Origin: an uncultured Clostridia bacterium
GTDB lineage: Bacteria; Bacillota; Clostridia; Christensenellales; Borkfalkiaceae
Length of the DNA: 6,193 bases
Direction: 5' to 3'
NCBI GenBank assembly: GCA_900548845.1
Contig: URMI01000069.1
Location: 1 to 6,193, forward strand
The position numbers and the translations under genes were made by a program. Under the pieces are notes generated by a model. That model was not told where the DNA came from. It searched no databases and worked only from the letters and a program-made list of their open reading frames with translations. Shown here in pieces: positions 1 to 4,925 of this stretch; position 1 is the stretch's first letter, and each line of letters starts with the position of its first letter.

Positions 1-4
1 ATCT
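1..4. other. Probable sequencing-adapter residue at left contig end
   Basis: The window opens with ATCT, the last four bases of the common Illumina adapter end (CTCTTCCGATCT). Four bases alone prove nothing. However, the right end carries an unmistakable adapter, and on the minus strand these bases turn an otherwise open frame (Val, then T..) into GTG TAG, a stop at the tenth residue of a lipoprotein-like start. In the homologous gene at 63-554 the same codon is TTG, which agrees with T at position 5 being genomic and 1-4 being foreign. Confidence 0.5.
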
Positions 5-35
5 ACACCGCCGCCCATAATTTTTTGCCCCTCAT
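5..35 (-). CDS. Partial second lipoprotein-like gene (5' end only)
   Basis: A minus-strand ATG at 35-33 sits 27 bases after the stop of the complete lipoprotein gene and 5 bases after an AAGGAGAG ribosome binding site (41-48). It reads MRGKKLWAAV before the contig ends. The complete neighbour starts MKHKKVWAAVL, and the two share an exact 15-base stretch (5-19 and 524-538). I infer a tandem paralogue with a similar lysine-rich signal-peptide start, co-transcribed from the promoter upstream of 554. Only about ten codons are present, so nothing can be said about the mature protein. The apparent in-frame TAG at 5-3 depends on bases 1-4, which look like adapter residue. The alternative is a genuinely truncated remnant. 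Confidence 0.55.
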
Positions 36-62
36 TTTCTCTCTCCTTCTTCAAACATTCTT

Positions 63-554
63 TCATCCGTTCTCCGCGATGAACGCCGCGATCGCCGCAA
101 AGTCGGCTTCTCCCGCCGCCGCGGTATAGGTCACGCCGTCACAGCGAAGCACCGCCGAGCCGTCCTCATACACAAAGACCGACCGATAGCCGTCGGGGAA
201 ACCCGTCGCCGCCGTAGAATCGAGTCCGGGCAGCGGATCGCCCTCTTCGGGATAGAAGAGCATGATGATAAAAGTTGCGTCGTCTGCTTTGGCCAAAAGT
301 TTCTCCCAAAGTGCCTCCGCTTCCGCCTCGTCAAGCGCCTCAAAGGGCACGTCTTTGACGAAGGCGATCGCTTCATCCACGAGCGCCGTCTCTTCCGACC
401 GCCTGAGGAGTGCCCTCTGCGCGCCTTCCTCGTCCGGACAGGAAAGATACGCCTGCTCGATCTTATCAAACGTTCCCGCCTTACACCCCGTTAAAGCACC
501 CGCAAAGCACAATACCGCGGTCAACACCGCCGCCCATACCTTTTTGTGTTTCAT
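63..554 (-). CDS. Small secreted lipoprotein of unknown function
   Basis: The product is 163 residues. The start at 554 is chosen because AAGGAGGG lies just upstream (560-567) and the protein then opens with a classic lipoprotein signal: MKHKK, a hydrophobic core (about residues 6-20) and the lipobox L21-T-G-C24. After cleavage and lipidation at Cys24, a mature part of about 140 residues would be anchored to the outer face of the membrane. This part is very acidic and alanine-rich (about residues 46-90 look helical). It is followed by a more beta-like segment (YRSVFVYEDGSAVLRCDG, about 120-140) and an alanine-rich helical end. I recognise no named domain. A good SigA-type promoter lies directly upstream and no terminator follows; a similar gene appears to start 27 bases downstream, suggesting an operon of related lipoproteins. 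A longer frame extends upstream but has no ribosome binding site and would bury the signal peptide. Confidence 0.85.
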   Translation of the reverse strand: MKHKKVWAAVLTAVLCFAGALTGCKAGTFDKIEQAYLSCPDEEGAQRALLRRSEETALVDEAIAFVKDVPFEALDEAEAEALWEKLLAKADDATFIIMLFYPEEGDPLPGLDSTAATGFPDGYRSVFVYEDGSAVLRCDGVTYTAAAGEADFAAIAAFIAENG

Positions 555-568
555 CTTTTCCCTCCTTA

Positions 569-583
569 TTGCCGATTTGGCAA
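569..583 (-). promoter_or_regulatory. Inverted repeat in lipoprotein 5' leader (possible operator)
   Basis: TTGCC and GGCAA form perfect 5-base arms around a 5-base spacer (GATTT on the plus strand). The repeat lies between the expected transcription start (about 581) and the ribosome binding site of the lipoprotein gene. It could be a repressor site or a small leader hairpin. It is short enough that chance remains possible. Confidence 0.3.
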
Positions 584-587
584 ATAA

Positions 588-616
588 ATTATAACACATT
601 TTTGTCTTTTCGTCAA
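588..616 (-). promoter_or_regulatory. SigA-type promoter for the lipoprotein gene
   Basis: On the minus strand TTGACG (616-611) is separated by exactly 17 bases from a perfect TATAAT (593-588). Transcription should start near 581, giving a leader of about 27 bases before the ATG at 554. The promoter is back to back with that of pckG. Confidence 0.85.
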
Positions 617-661
617 CCCCCCCTCCCCAAAAAATTGCCCGCAGCAAGGGCGGCGATTTGC

Positions 662-690
662 TTGCCATTGACTTTTGTTCGTGCTATAAT
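662..690 (+). promoter_or_regulatory. SigA-type promoter for pckG
   Basis: TTGCCA (662-667, five of six consensus bases) and a perfect TATAAT (685-690) are separated by 17 bases. An overlapping TTGACT at 668-673 looks closer to consensus by eye but would leave only 11 bases of spacer, so it is not the likely -35. The start point is expected near 697, giving a leader of about 94 bases. Confidence 0.8.
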
Positions 691-696
691 AATAGT

Positions 697-790
697 GGCG
701 GACGAGGGGACTTTTTCTCCCGAGCGGGCTATGCCCGTTCCGCGGCCCGTACCGCCCAAATTACAGGAAACAATTTACTCGGAGGTCATT
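697..790 (+). promoter_or_regulatory. GC-rich structured 5' leader of pckG
   Basis: The transcribed leader can form a compact hairpin, GAGCGGGC (722-729) with GCCCGTTC (733-740), loop TAT and one G-U pair. It may be enclosed by GGCGG (697-701) pairing with CCGCC (752-756). No U-run follows the hairpin, so it is not an intrinsic terminator. The leader ends in GGAGGTCATT immediately before the ATG. I do not recognise a known riboswitch class; regulation through this structure is only a possibility. Confidence 0.3.
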
Positions 791-2563
791 ATGACGCAAG
801 GTTACACCGAAAATCAGAAGGTACTTGACTTTGTGAAGGACAGCGCCGAGCTCGCTCAGCCCGATAAGATCGTCTGGATCGACGGCAGCGAAGCTCAGAT
901 CGACGCCCTTCGCGAAGAAGCTTGCAGCACGGGCGAAATGCTCCGCCTCAACCAGGAGAAGCTCCCCGGCTGCTACTACCACCGCACGGCGGAAAACGAC
1001 GTCGCCCGCGTCGAAGCGCGCACGTTCATCTGCTGCCGCGACGAAAAGGACGCAGGCCCCACCAACTATTGGATGGACCCCAAGGAAGCTTATCCCATGC
1101 TCCGCGAGATCGCGCGCGGCAAGATGAAGGGCAGAACGATGTACGTCATCCCCTATTCGATGGGCGTCGTCGGCTCCCCCTTCTCCCGCATCGGCATCGA
1201 GGTCACCGACTCCATCTACGTCGTCCTCAATATGTGCATCATGACGCGTGTCGGCCTCAACTGCCTGGAAGCACTCGGCAAGGACGGCGACTTTGTCAAG
1301 GGCTTCCACGCAAAGTGTGATATCGACCCCGAGAAGCGCTATATCATGCACTTCCCCGAAGACGATACCATCATCTCCGTCAACTCGGGTTACGGCGGCA
1401 ACGTGCTCCTCGGCAAGAAGTGCTTCGCGCTCCGCATCGCATCCTATCTCGGCAGACAGGAAGGCTGGATGGCAGAGCACATGCTCATTTTGGGCGTCAC
1501 CTATCCCGACGGCACCAAGAAGTATGTGGCGGCTGCATTCCCCTCCGCCTGCGGCAAGACCAACCTTGCCATGCTCATCCCCCCCAAGCACTATCAGGAG
1601 CTCGGCTATAAGGTCGAGACGGTGGGCGACGACATCGCCTGGATCCGCGTGGGCGAGGACGGAAGACTGTGGGCGGTCAACCCCGAGAACGGCTTCTTCG
1701 GCGTCGCTCCCGGCACCAACGACCACTCCAACCCCAACGCGCTCGCCGCGACGAGAAAGGGCACCATCTTCACCAACGTCGCCCTCGACCCTTCCGACAA
1801 CACCGTGTGGTGGGAAGGCCTTACAAAGCCCGCTCCCGCGCACCTCATCGACTGGCTGGGCCATGACTGGACGCCCGACAGCGGCGTGAAGGCGGCGCAT
1901 CCCAACTCCCGCTTCACCGCTCCCGCCGTCAACTGCCCCTGCATCTCGCCCGAGTTCAATTCCAAGACGGGTGTGCCCCTCGACGCCATCATCTTCGGCG
2001 GCCGCAGGGCAACGACGACCCCCCTCGTCTATCAGTCCCGCGATTGGGATCACGGCGTGTTCGTCGGCTCCATCATGAGCTCCGAAACGACCGCTGCCGC
2101 AACGGGCGCCGTCGGCGTGCTCCGCCACGACCCCATGGCGATGAAGCCCTTCTGCGGCTACCACATGGGCGATTACTTCGCACATTGGATCGAGATGGGC
2201 AAGAAGGTCAAAAACCCGCCCAAGATCTTCAACGTCAACTGGTTCCGTCAGGACGAGAACGGCGAGTTACTCTGGCCCGGCTTCGGCGACAATATGCGCG
2301 TGCTCGACTGGATCTTGAAGCGCTGCGACAACAAGATCGAGGCGCAGGAGACCGCGATCGGCTATGTGCCTTACGCGAAGGACATCGACATCGAAGGCCT
2401 CGACTACTCCGTCGAAACGCTCGAGCGCATCCTCTACGTCGATAAGGCGCGCTGGAGCAAGGAAGCGGACGAGATCGCCGAGTTCTACAAGCAGTTCGGC
2501 GACAAGCTGCCCAAGGAGCTTTCCGAAAACCTCGCGACCCTCAAAAAGAACTGCGAAGCGTAA
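791..2563 (+). CDS. pckG: Phosphoenolpyruvate carboxykinase, GTP-dependent (EC 4.1.1.32)
   Basis: This 590-residue cytosolic enzyme interconverts oxaloacetate + GTP with PEP + CO2 + GDP. It works in gluconeogenesis or, in fermenters, in the reverse CO2-fixing direction toward C4 acids. The start at 791 follows GGAGGTCATT directly. The frame is open further upstream, but that part includes the promoter. Family hallmarks are all present: the PEP/oxaloacetate-binding RVEART region (73-78); the metal-ligand region GKKCFALRIAS (208-218, Lys210) with His230 in WMAEH; the P-loop FPSACGKTN (250-258) with the reactive cysteine Cys254 that marks the GTP class; VGDDIAW (278-284) supplying metal-binding aspartates; NPENGFFGVAPGTN (297-310); and FGGRR (402-406). 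The length is typical (about 600) and I see no missing catalytic residue. It has its own promoter and terminator, so it is probably monocistronic. ATP-type PckA is ruled out by length and by the ACGKTN P-loop. Confidence 0.98.
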   Translation: MTQGYTENQKVLDFVKDSAELAQPDKIVWIDGSEAQIDALREEACSTGEMLRLNQEKLPGCYYHRTAENDVARVEARTFICCRDEKDAGPTNYWMDPKEAYPMLREIARGKMKGRTMYVIPYSMGVVGSPFSRIGIEVTDSIYVVLNMCIMTRVGLNCLEALGKDGDFVKGFHAKCDIDPEKRYIMHFPEDDTIISVNSGYGGNVLLGKKCFALRIASYLGRQEGWMAEHMLILGVTYPDGTKKYVAAAFPSACGKTNLAMLIPPKHYQELGYKVETVGDDIAWIRVGEDGRLWAVNPENGFFGVAPGTNDHSNPNALAATRKGTIFTNVALDPSDNTVWWEGLTKPAPAHLIDWLGHDWTPDSGVKAAHPNSRFTAPAVNCPCISPEFNSKTGVPLDAIIFGGRRATTTPLVYQSRDWDHGVFVGSIMSSETTAAATGAVGVLRHDPMAMKPFCGYHMGDYFAHWIEMGKKVKNPPKIFNVNWFRQDENGELLWPGFGDNMRVLDWILKRCDNKIEAQETAIGYVPYAKDIDIEGLDYSVETLERILYVDKARWSKEADEIAEFYKQFGDKLPKELSENLATLKKNCEA

Positions 2564-2573
2564 ACCTTCCAAC

Positions 2574-2606
2574 AAAAAAGGAGATGCCACCCGGCATCTC
2601 CTTTTT
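2574..2606 (+). terminator. Intrinsic terminator of pckG
   Basis: A perfect 9-bp stem GGAGATGCC (2580-2588) / GGCATCTCC (2593-2601) with loop ACCC is preceded by six A and followed by TTTTT. It lies 10 bases after the pckG stop codon. The A-tract on the other side would let it also act on transcripts arriving from the right. Confidence 0.92.
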
Positions 2607-2633
2607 CTATTCCTTATTTTGACCTCTTCTTCG

Positions 2634-2667
2634 GGGGTGAGAAAGCGCTTTCTTAATTTGTCAAATT
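2634..2667. repeat. Palindromic segment next to the hairpin repeat
   Basis: A perfect 14-base palindrome AGAAAGCGCTTTCT (2640-2653) is followed by a second inverted repeat, AATTTG-T-CAAATT (2655-2667). Positions 2634-2654 align base for base with 4854-4874 in the nfeD/flotillin gap at 17 of 21 positions, which suggests a dispersed element rather than a gene-specific site. The first palindrome resembles a CcpA cre site internally but lacks the flanking T and A, and it is not placed at a promoter. Confidence 0.5.
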
Positions 2668-2671
2668 CCAC

Positions 2672-2740
2672 AATTTAGCCTCCTCTTCGGGGAGGTGTCA
2701 CGCTGTCCAACATTCATGTTGGCAGCGTGACGGAGGGAGT
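2672..2740. repeat. Hairpin intergenic repeat (REP/MITE-like)
   Basis: Two hairpins lie in tandem. The first is CCTCC (2679-2683) with GGAGG (2691-2695) around TCTTCGG. The second is a long stem: GTCACGCTG (2697-2705) pairs with CAGCGTGAC (2723-2731), and CCAACA (2707-2712) with TGTTGG (2717-2722). This makes 15 bp with one bulged T and a TTCA loop. No T-run follows, it lies well beyond the pckG terminator, and it encodes no plausible protein, so a terminator or gene is unlikely. The opening AATTTAGCCTCC recurs exactly at 4793-4804. The form matches short non-autonomous or REP-like repeats scattered through clostridial gut genomes; copy number in this genome is unknown. Confidence 0.6.
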
Positions 2741-2856
2741 AAAAGGTCTCTACCGCGCGAGACGGTGGCGCGCTGCCCGAAGGCTTGCCGAGGCGGCAAG
2801 CCAGAGGGGTTGTTAAGCCCGCAACCGTCAAACCCCCCGCAAAATGCGCCCATAAG
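2741..2856. repeat. Gene-free, GC-rich hairpin stretch, probably part of the repeat
   Basis: No gene is visible here. Several self-complementary arms follow one another: GTCTC (2746-2750) / GAGAC (2759-2763); CGCGC (2754-2758) / GCGCG (2768-2772), which would compete with the first; GGCTTGCCG (2782-2790) / CGGCAAGCC (2794-2802), a perfect 9-bp stem with a 3-base loop; and GGTTG (2808-2812) / CAACC (2822-2826). The density of stems suggests that the repeat beginning near 2634 extends to about 2830. The outer boundaries cannot be set without other copies. Confidence 0.4.
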
Positions 2857-2885
2857 TAGACAAACCCCGCCCGCTGTGCTATAAT
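2857..2885 (+). promoter_or_regulatory. SigA-type promoter for the orphan gene
   Basis: TAGACA (2857-2862, five of six consensus bases) and a perfect TATAAT (2880-2885) are separated by 17 bases. Transcription is expected to start about 20 bases before the ATG at 2914, so the leader is very short. Confidence 0.8.
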
Positions 2886-2913
2886 AAAACAAATTCTTCA
2901 TAAGGAGCACACG

Positions 2914-3267
2914 ATGACGGAAGACGAAAAGATCGCACAATATTTTGCCTTTTTATTGGAGCGCGGCTTTTTGTTCGAGCGCGACTATTCGAAGGGCACC
3001 GATTCCACCTGCACGCAGATCTACCGCTTTAAAAAGGACGCGGGCAACTACCTCGAATACCGCGTGCTCTCCCAAAAAGAGCGCGCCCTGCTCGTCTGCG
3101 TCAGAGGGGAAAAGAAGTTCCCCTCGCCCGAAAGAAAATACCCCGCCTTTGCGCGCGCATGGAAACTAAAACACCTCTTTTCCCCTTCCGACGTCTGGGA
3201 ATACACCGCCGCCCTCTTAAAACACGAACTTGAAACGACGGGCACCGCCTTCGGCATTGTACTTTGA
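2914..3267 (+). CDS. Hypothetical protein, 117 residues, orphan gene
   Basis: I do not recognise this family. The start at 2914 follows AAGGAG (2902-2907) at a normal distance, and the gene has its own promoter and a strong terminator, so it looks real and monocistronic. There is no signal peptide or membrane segment; a small soluble cytosolic protein is predicted. The sequence suggests an N-terminal helix (EDEKIAQYFAFLLERGF, residues 3-19). Strand-like aromatic and basic segments follow (TQIYRFKK, NYLEYRVL, RALLVCVRG, about 34-65), then a helical C-terminal part containing a conserved-looking FSPSDVWEYTAALLKHELE (about 89-107). The alpha-beta-alpha layout with many aromatic and charged residues resembles small nuclease-inhibitor or immunity proteins in general appearance only; that is a guess, not a homology call. 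It lies between the hairpin repeat and the flotillin gene, with which it converges. Confidence 0.75.
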   Translation: MTEDEKIAQYFAFLLERGFLFERDYSKGTDSTCTQIYRFKKDAGNYLEYRVLSQKERALLVCVRGEKKFPSPERKYPAFARAWKLKHLFSPSDVWEYTAALLKHELETTGTAFGIVL

Positions 3268-3280
3268 ATTTTACGGCATG

Positions 3281-3317
3281 AAAACGCCGCGCTCCACTTC
3301 GGAGCGCGGCGCGTTTT
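3281..3317. terminator. Shared bidirectional terminator
   Basis: A perfect 10-bp GC stem GCCGCGCTCC (3286-3295) / GGAGCGCGGC (3301-3310) with loop ACTTC is flanked by AAAA on the left and TTTT on the right. It therefore has a U-run in either direction. It sits 13 bases after the orphan gene's stop on the plus strand and just after the flotillin stop (3327) on the minus strand, ending both convergent transcripts. Confidence 0.88.
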
Positions 3318-3326
3318 CTGTTCGGG

Positions 3327-4760
3327 TTACGCTTCGGGCGCCGCATGATCTTCCGCAGCATTCCCTTGGGCGGCAGGACTTTCCCCCGCCTGTCCGGCTT
3401 CGCCGATCTTCTTGGGCGCAAGGAGCTCGGGCATCTCCAGCCCCGCCATGCGGTAAAGATCTTCAAGGGGCGGCAGGCTCTTCAAAAGCCCGCTCAAAAA
3501 GCCTGCGGTCGCCGTCTTTCCGTCCGAAGAGGCGCCGTTGTCCCACACGGTGACCTTGTCGATCTTGACGCCCGCGATCGCCTTGACCTGCTCGGCGACG
3601 ATGGCTTCGAGCTTATCGGCAATGAGAAGGCGCACCGCTTCGTCGGAAGAGCCCGCGCTTTTGACGAGCGCATCCATACCTTCCGCCTGCTTGGTGAGCT
3701 TTTCCATGATACCGCGCGCCTCGGCGCTCATCTTCGAATAGATGGCGTCCGCTTCGCCCTGCGCCTTGCGCCTGATTTGTTCGGCGACGGCTTCCGCCTC
3801 GATCTCCAACTTGCGCTTTTCGATATCGGCGGCGACGATGACGTCCGCTTCCTTCGTTGCCTTCTCGCGCGAAGCACGCGAAACTTCCGCCTTCTCCTGC
3901 GCGGCATAGCTCTCTTCGAGCGCCTGCGCTTCCTTCACCTTTTCGGCGGTGACGGCAAGGCGGCTCGCCTCCGCTTCCTTTTCGCGCAGGAGCGCGCGGG
4001 AGAGCGCGATATCCGCCTTCGCCTTGTTTTCGCCGTCGATGGCAGCAGATTCCGCTTCCGCCACGCGGATGCGCTGTTCCATCCGCGCGTTCGCTTCGCC
4101 GATGGAACCCTTCTTGTCCTCTTCGGCGACGCTGATCTTCGCGTCGTTGATGGCCTTCGCGGCGGCTTCCTTGCCGAGCGCGATGATATAGCCCGATTCG
4201 TCGGTGATATCCGTCACGTTGACGTTGATGAGCCTGAGTCCCACCTTTTTGAGCTCTCCCTCGACGTTGCGGGAGATGGCTTCGAGGAATTTATCTCTAT
4301 CGGCGTTGATCTCCTCGATATTCATCGTCGCGATGACGAGACGCAGCTGACCGAAGATGATGTCGCGCGCCAAATCTGAAATTTGCTGCAGAGAGAGCAT
4401 CCTCAGGCGCTCCGCGGCGTTCTGCATGATGCCGGGATCGGTGGAAACGCCCACCGTGAAGATGCTGGGAACGTCGATGCGGATGTTCTGCTTGGAAAGC
4501 GCGCTTTTAAGGTCCACGGAGATCGCAAGCGGCGTCAAGTCCATGAAGGTGTACTTCTGGAAGAAGGGCATCACAAAGGACGCGCCGCCGTGCACGCACT
4601 TGGCAGAGCGGTAAGTGCCGTCGGGATTGGGGCTTATTTTACCGTAGATGATGAGGATCTTGTCGGGCGGGCAGGTCTTGTAGCGCACCGCGACGGTGAG
4701 CAGGATCATGAAGGCGATGAGTACCACGATCACGATAACGGCAATAATTGCAGGGGGCAT
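3327..4760 (-). CDS. floT: Flotillin-like SPFH membrane scaffold protein
   Basis: The product is 477 residues. Flotillins form large oligomeric scaffolds on the cytoplasmic face of the membrane and organise fluid or lipid microdomains. Residues 4-25 are an N-terminal hydrophobic anchor. About 27-195 is the SPFH/PHB domain, starting at YKTCPPDKILIIYGK. About 195-365 is a long alanine/glutamate/lysine-rich coiled coil with EAEA-type repeats used in oligomerisation. The C-terminal part carries the flotillin signature KVTVWDNG (402-409). A low-complexity alanine/glycine tail ends the protein. Length and coiled coil fit the B. subtilis FloT (YuaG) type better than the shorter FloA. TAAGGAGAG precedes the ATG at 4760. 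The gene lies downstream of an NfeD-like gene, the usual partner, but across 165 bp. I see no convincing promoter in that gap, so read-through from the upstream operon is the simplest reading. The symbol reflects family type rather than proven orthology. Confidence 0.95.
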   Translation of the reverse strand: MPPAIIAVIVIVVLIAFMILLTVAVRYKTCPPDKILIIYGKISPNPDGTYRSAKCVHGGASFVMPFFQKYTFMDLTPLAISVDLKSALSKQNIRIDVPSIFTVGVSTDPGIMQNAAERLRMLSLQQISDLARDIIFGQLRLVIATMNIEEINADRDKFLEAISRNVEGELKKVGLRLINVNVTDITDESGYIIALGKEAAAKAINDAKISVAEEDKKGSIGEANARMEQRIRVAEAESAAIDGENKAKADIALSRALLREKEAEASRLAVTAEKVKEAQALEESYAAQEKAEVSRASREKATKEADVIVAADIEKRKLEIEAEAVAEQIRRKAQGEADAIYSKMSAEARGIMEKLTKQAEGMDALVKSAGSSDEAVRLLIADKLEAIVAEQVKAIAGVKIDKVTVWDNGASSDGKTATAGFLSGLLKSLPPLEDLYRMAGLEMPELLAPKKIGEAGQAGESPAAQGNAAEDHAAPEA

Positions 4761-4792
4761 ATTTTTCTCTCCTTATCTTGATTTTTTACTTT

Positions 4793-4916
4793 AATTTAGC
4801 CTCCCTCGGGGTCCCCAAAAAAAGACGAAGTATTTTTTTGGGGGTGGGTTTGAGGGGCGAGCAAATGCTTTCTTGTCTTTCAGAGCTCCCGCAAACTCGC
4901 TTCGGCGAGTTTTGCG
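4793..4916. repeat. Diverged intergenic repeat in the nfeD/flotillin gap
   Basis: This stretch shares two blocks with the element downstream of pckG: AATTTAGCCTCC (4793-4804, identical to 2672-2683), and 4854-4874 (17 of 21 bases equal to 2634-2654). The blocks are in opposite order in the two places, so the elements look modular. A third structure, GCAAACTCGC (4891-4900) paired with GCGAGTTTTGC (4905-4915) with one bulge and a TTCG loop closed by C-G, lies just after the NfeD stop. It has no U-run in the transcript direction. Confidence 0.4.
4813..4843. other. AT-cored hairpin between nfeD-like and flotillin genes
   Basis: CCCCAAAAAAA (4813-4823) pairs perfectly with TTTTTTTGGGG (4833-4843), an 11-bp stem around a 9-base loop in which AC/GT can add two more pairs. 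The GC pairs are at the base and the A-T pairs inside, the reverse of a normal intrinsic terminator, and no U-run follows on either strand. It could be an attenuator, an RNA processing or stability element that sets the nfeD/flotillin ratio, or part of a dispersed repeat. Confidence 0.5.
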
Positions 4917-4925
4917 AAAAAATCT

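Noticed and set aside
555..668. Upstream extension of the lipoprotein frame
   Set aside because: It crosses the gene's own promoter and would place 38 residues before the signal peptide. The site AAGGAGGG supports the start at 554.
668..690. TTGACT as the pckG -35 box
   Set aside because: The spacer to TATAAT would be 11 bases; TTGCCA at 662-667 gives the correct 17.
410..790. Upstream extension of the pckG frame
   Set aside because: It would run through the lipoprotein gene and both promoters. The family's normal N-terminus and a strong ribosome binding site place the start at 791.
761..2185. Long minus-strand open frame (474 codons) opposite pckG
   Set aside because: It lies antisense to a fully conserved pckG, has a low-complexity His/Ala/Gly/Asp composition typical of the reverse of GC-rich codons, and has no ribosome binding site or domain.
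2267..2671. Minus-strand frame ending in the repeat region
   Set aside because: It is mostly antisense to the pckG 3' end and starts inside the intergenic repeat; there is no supporting motif.
2634..2856. CRISPR array or tRNA cluster in the hairpin region
   Set aside because: There are no regularly spaced identical repeats and no cloverleaf or CCA-end pattern; the stems are all different.
2698..2940. 80-codon minus-strand frame across the hairpin stretch
   Set aside because: It covers repeat hairpins and the orphan gene's promoter and start, and shows no protein-like pattern.
3345..4379. Long plus-strand open frame (344 codons) opposite the flotillin gene
   Set aside because: It is an Arg/Leu/Phe/Asp-rich shadow of the flotillin coiled coil, with no ribosome binding site and no recognisable fold.
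4890..4916. Hairpin after the NfeD stop as an intrinsic terminator
   Set aside because: On the minus strand no U-run follows the stem (the T-run precedes it); on the plus strand it is followed by A residues.
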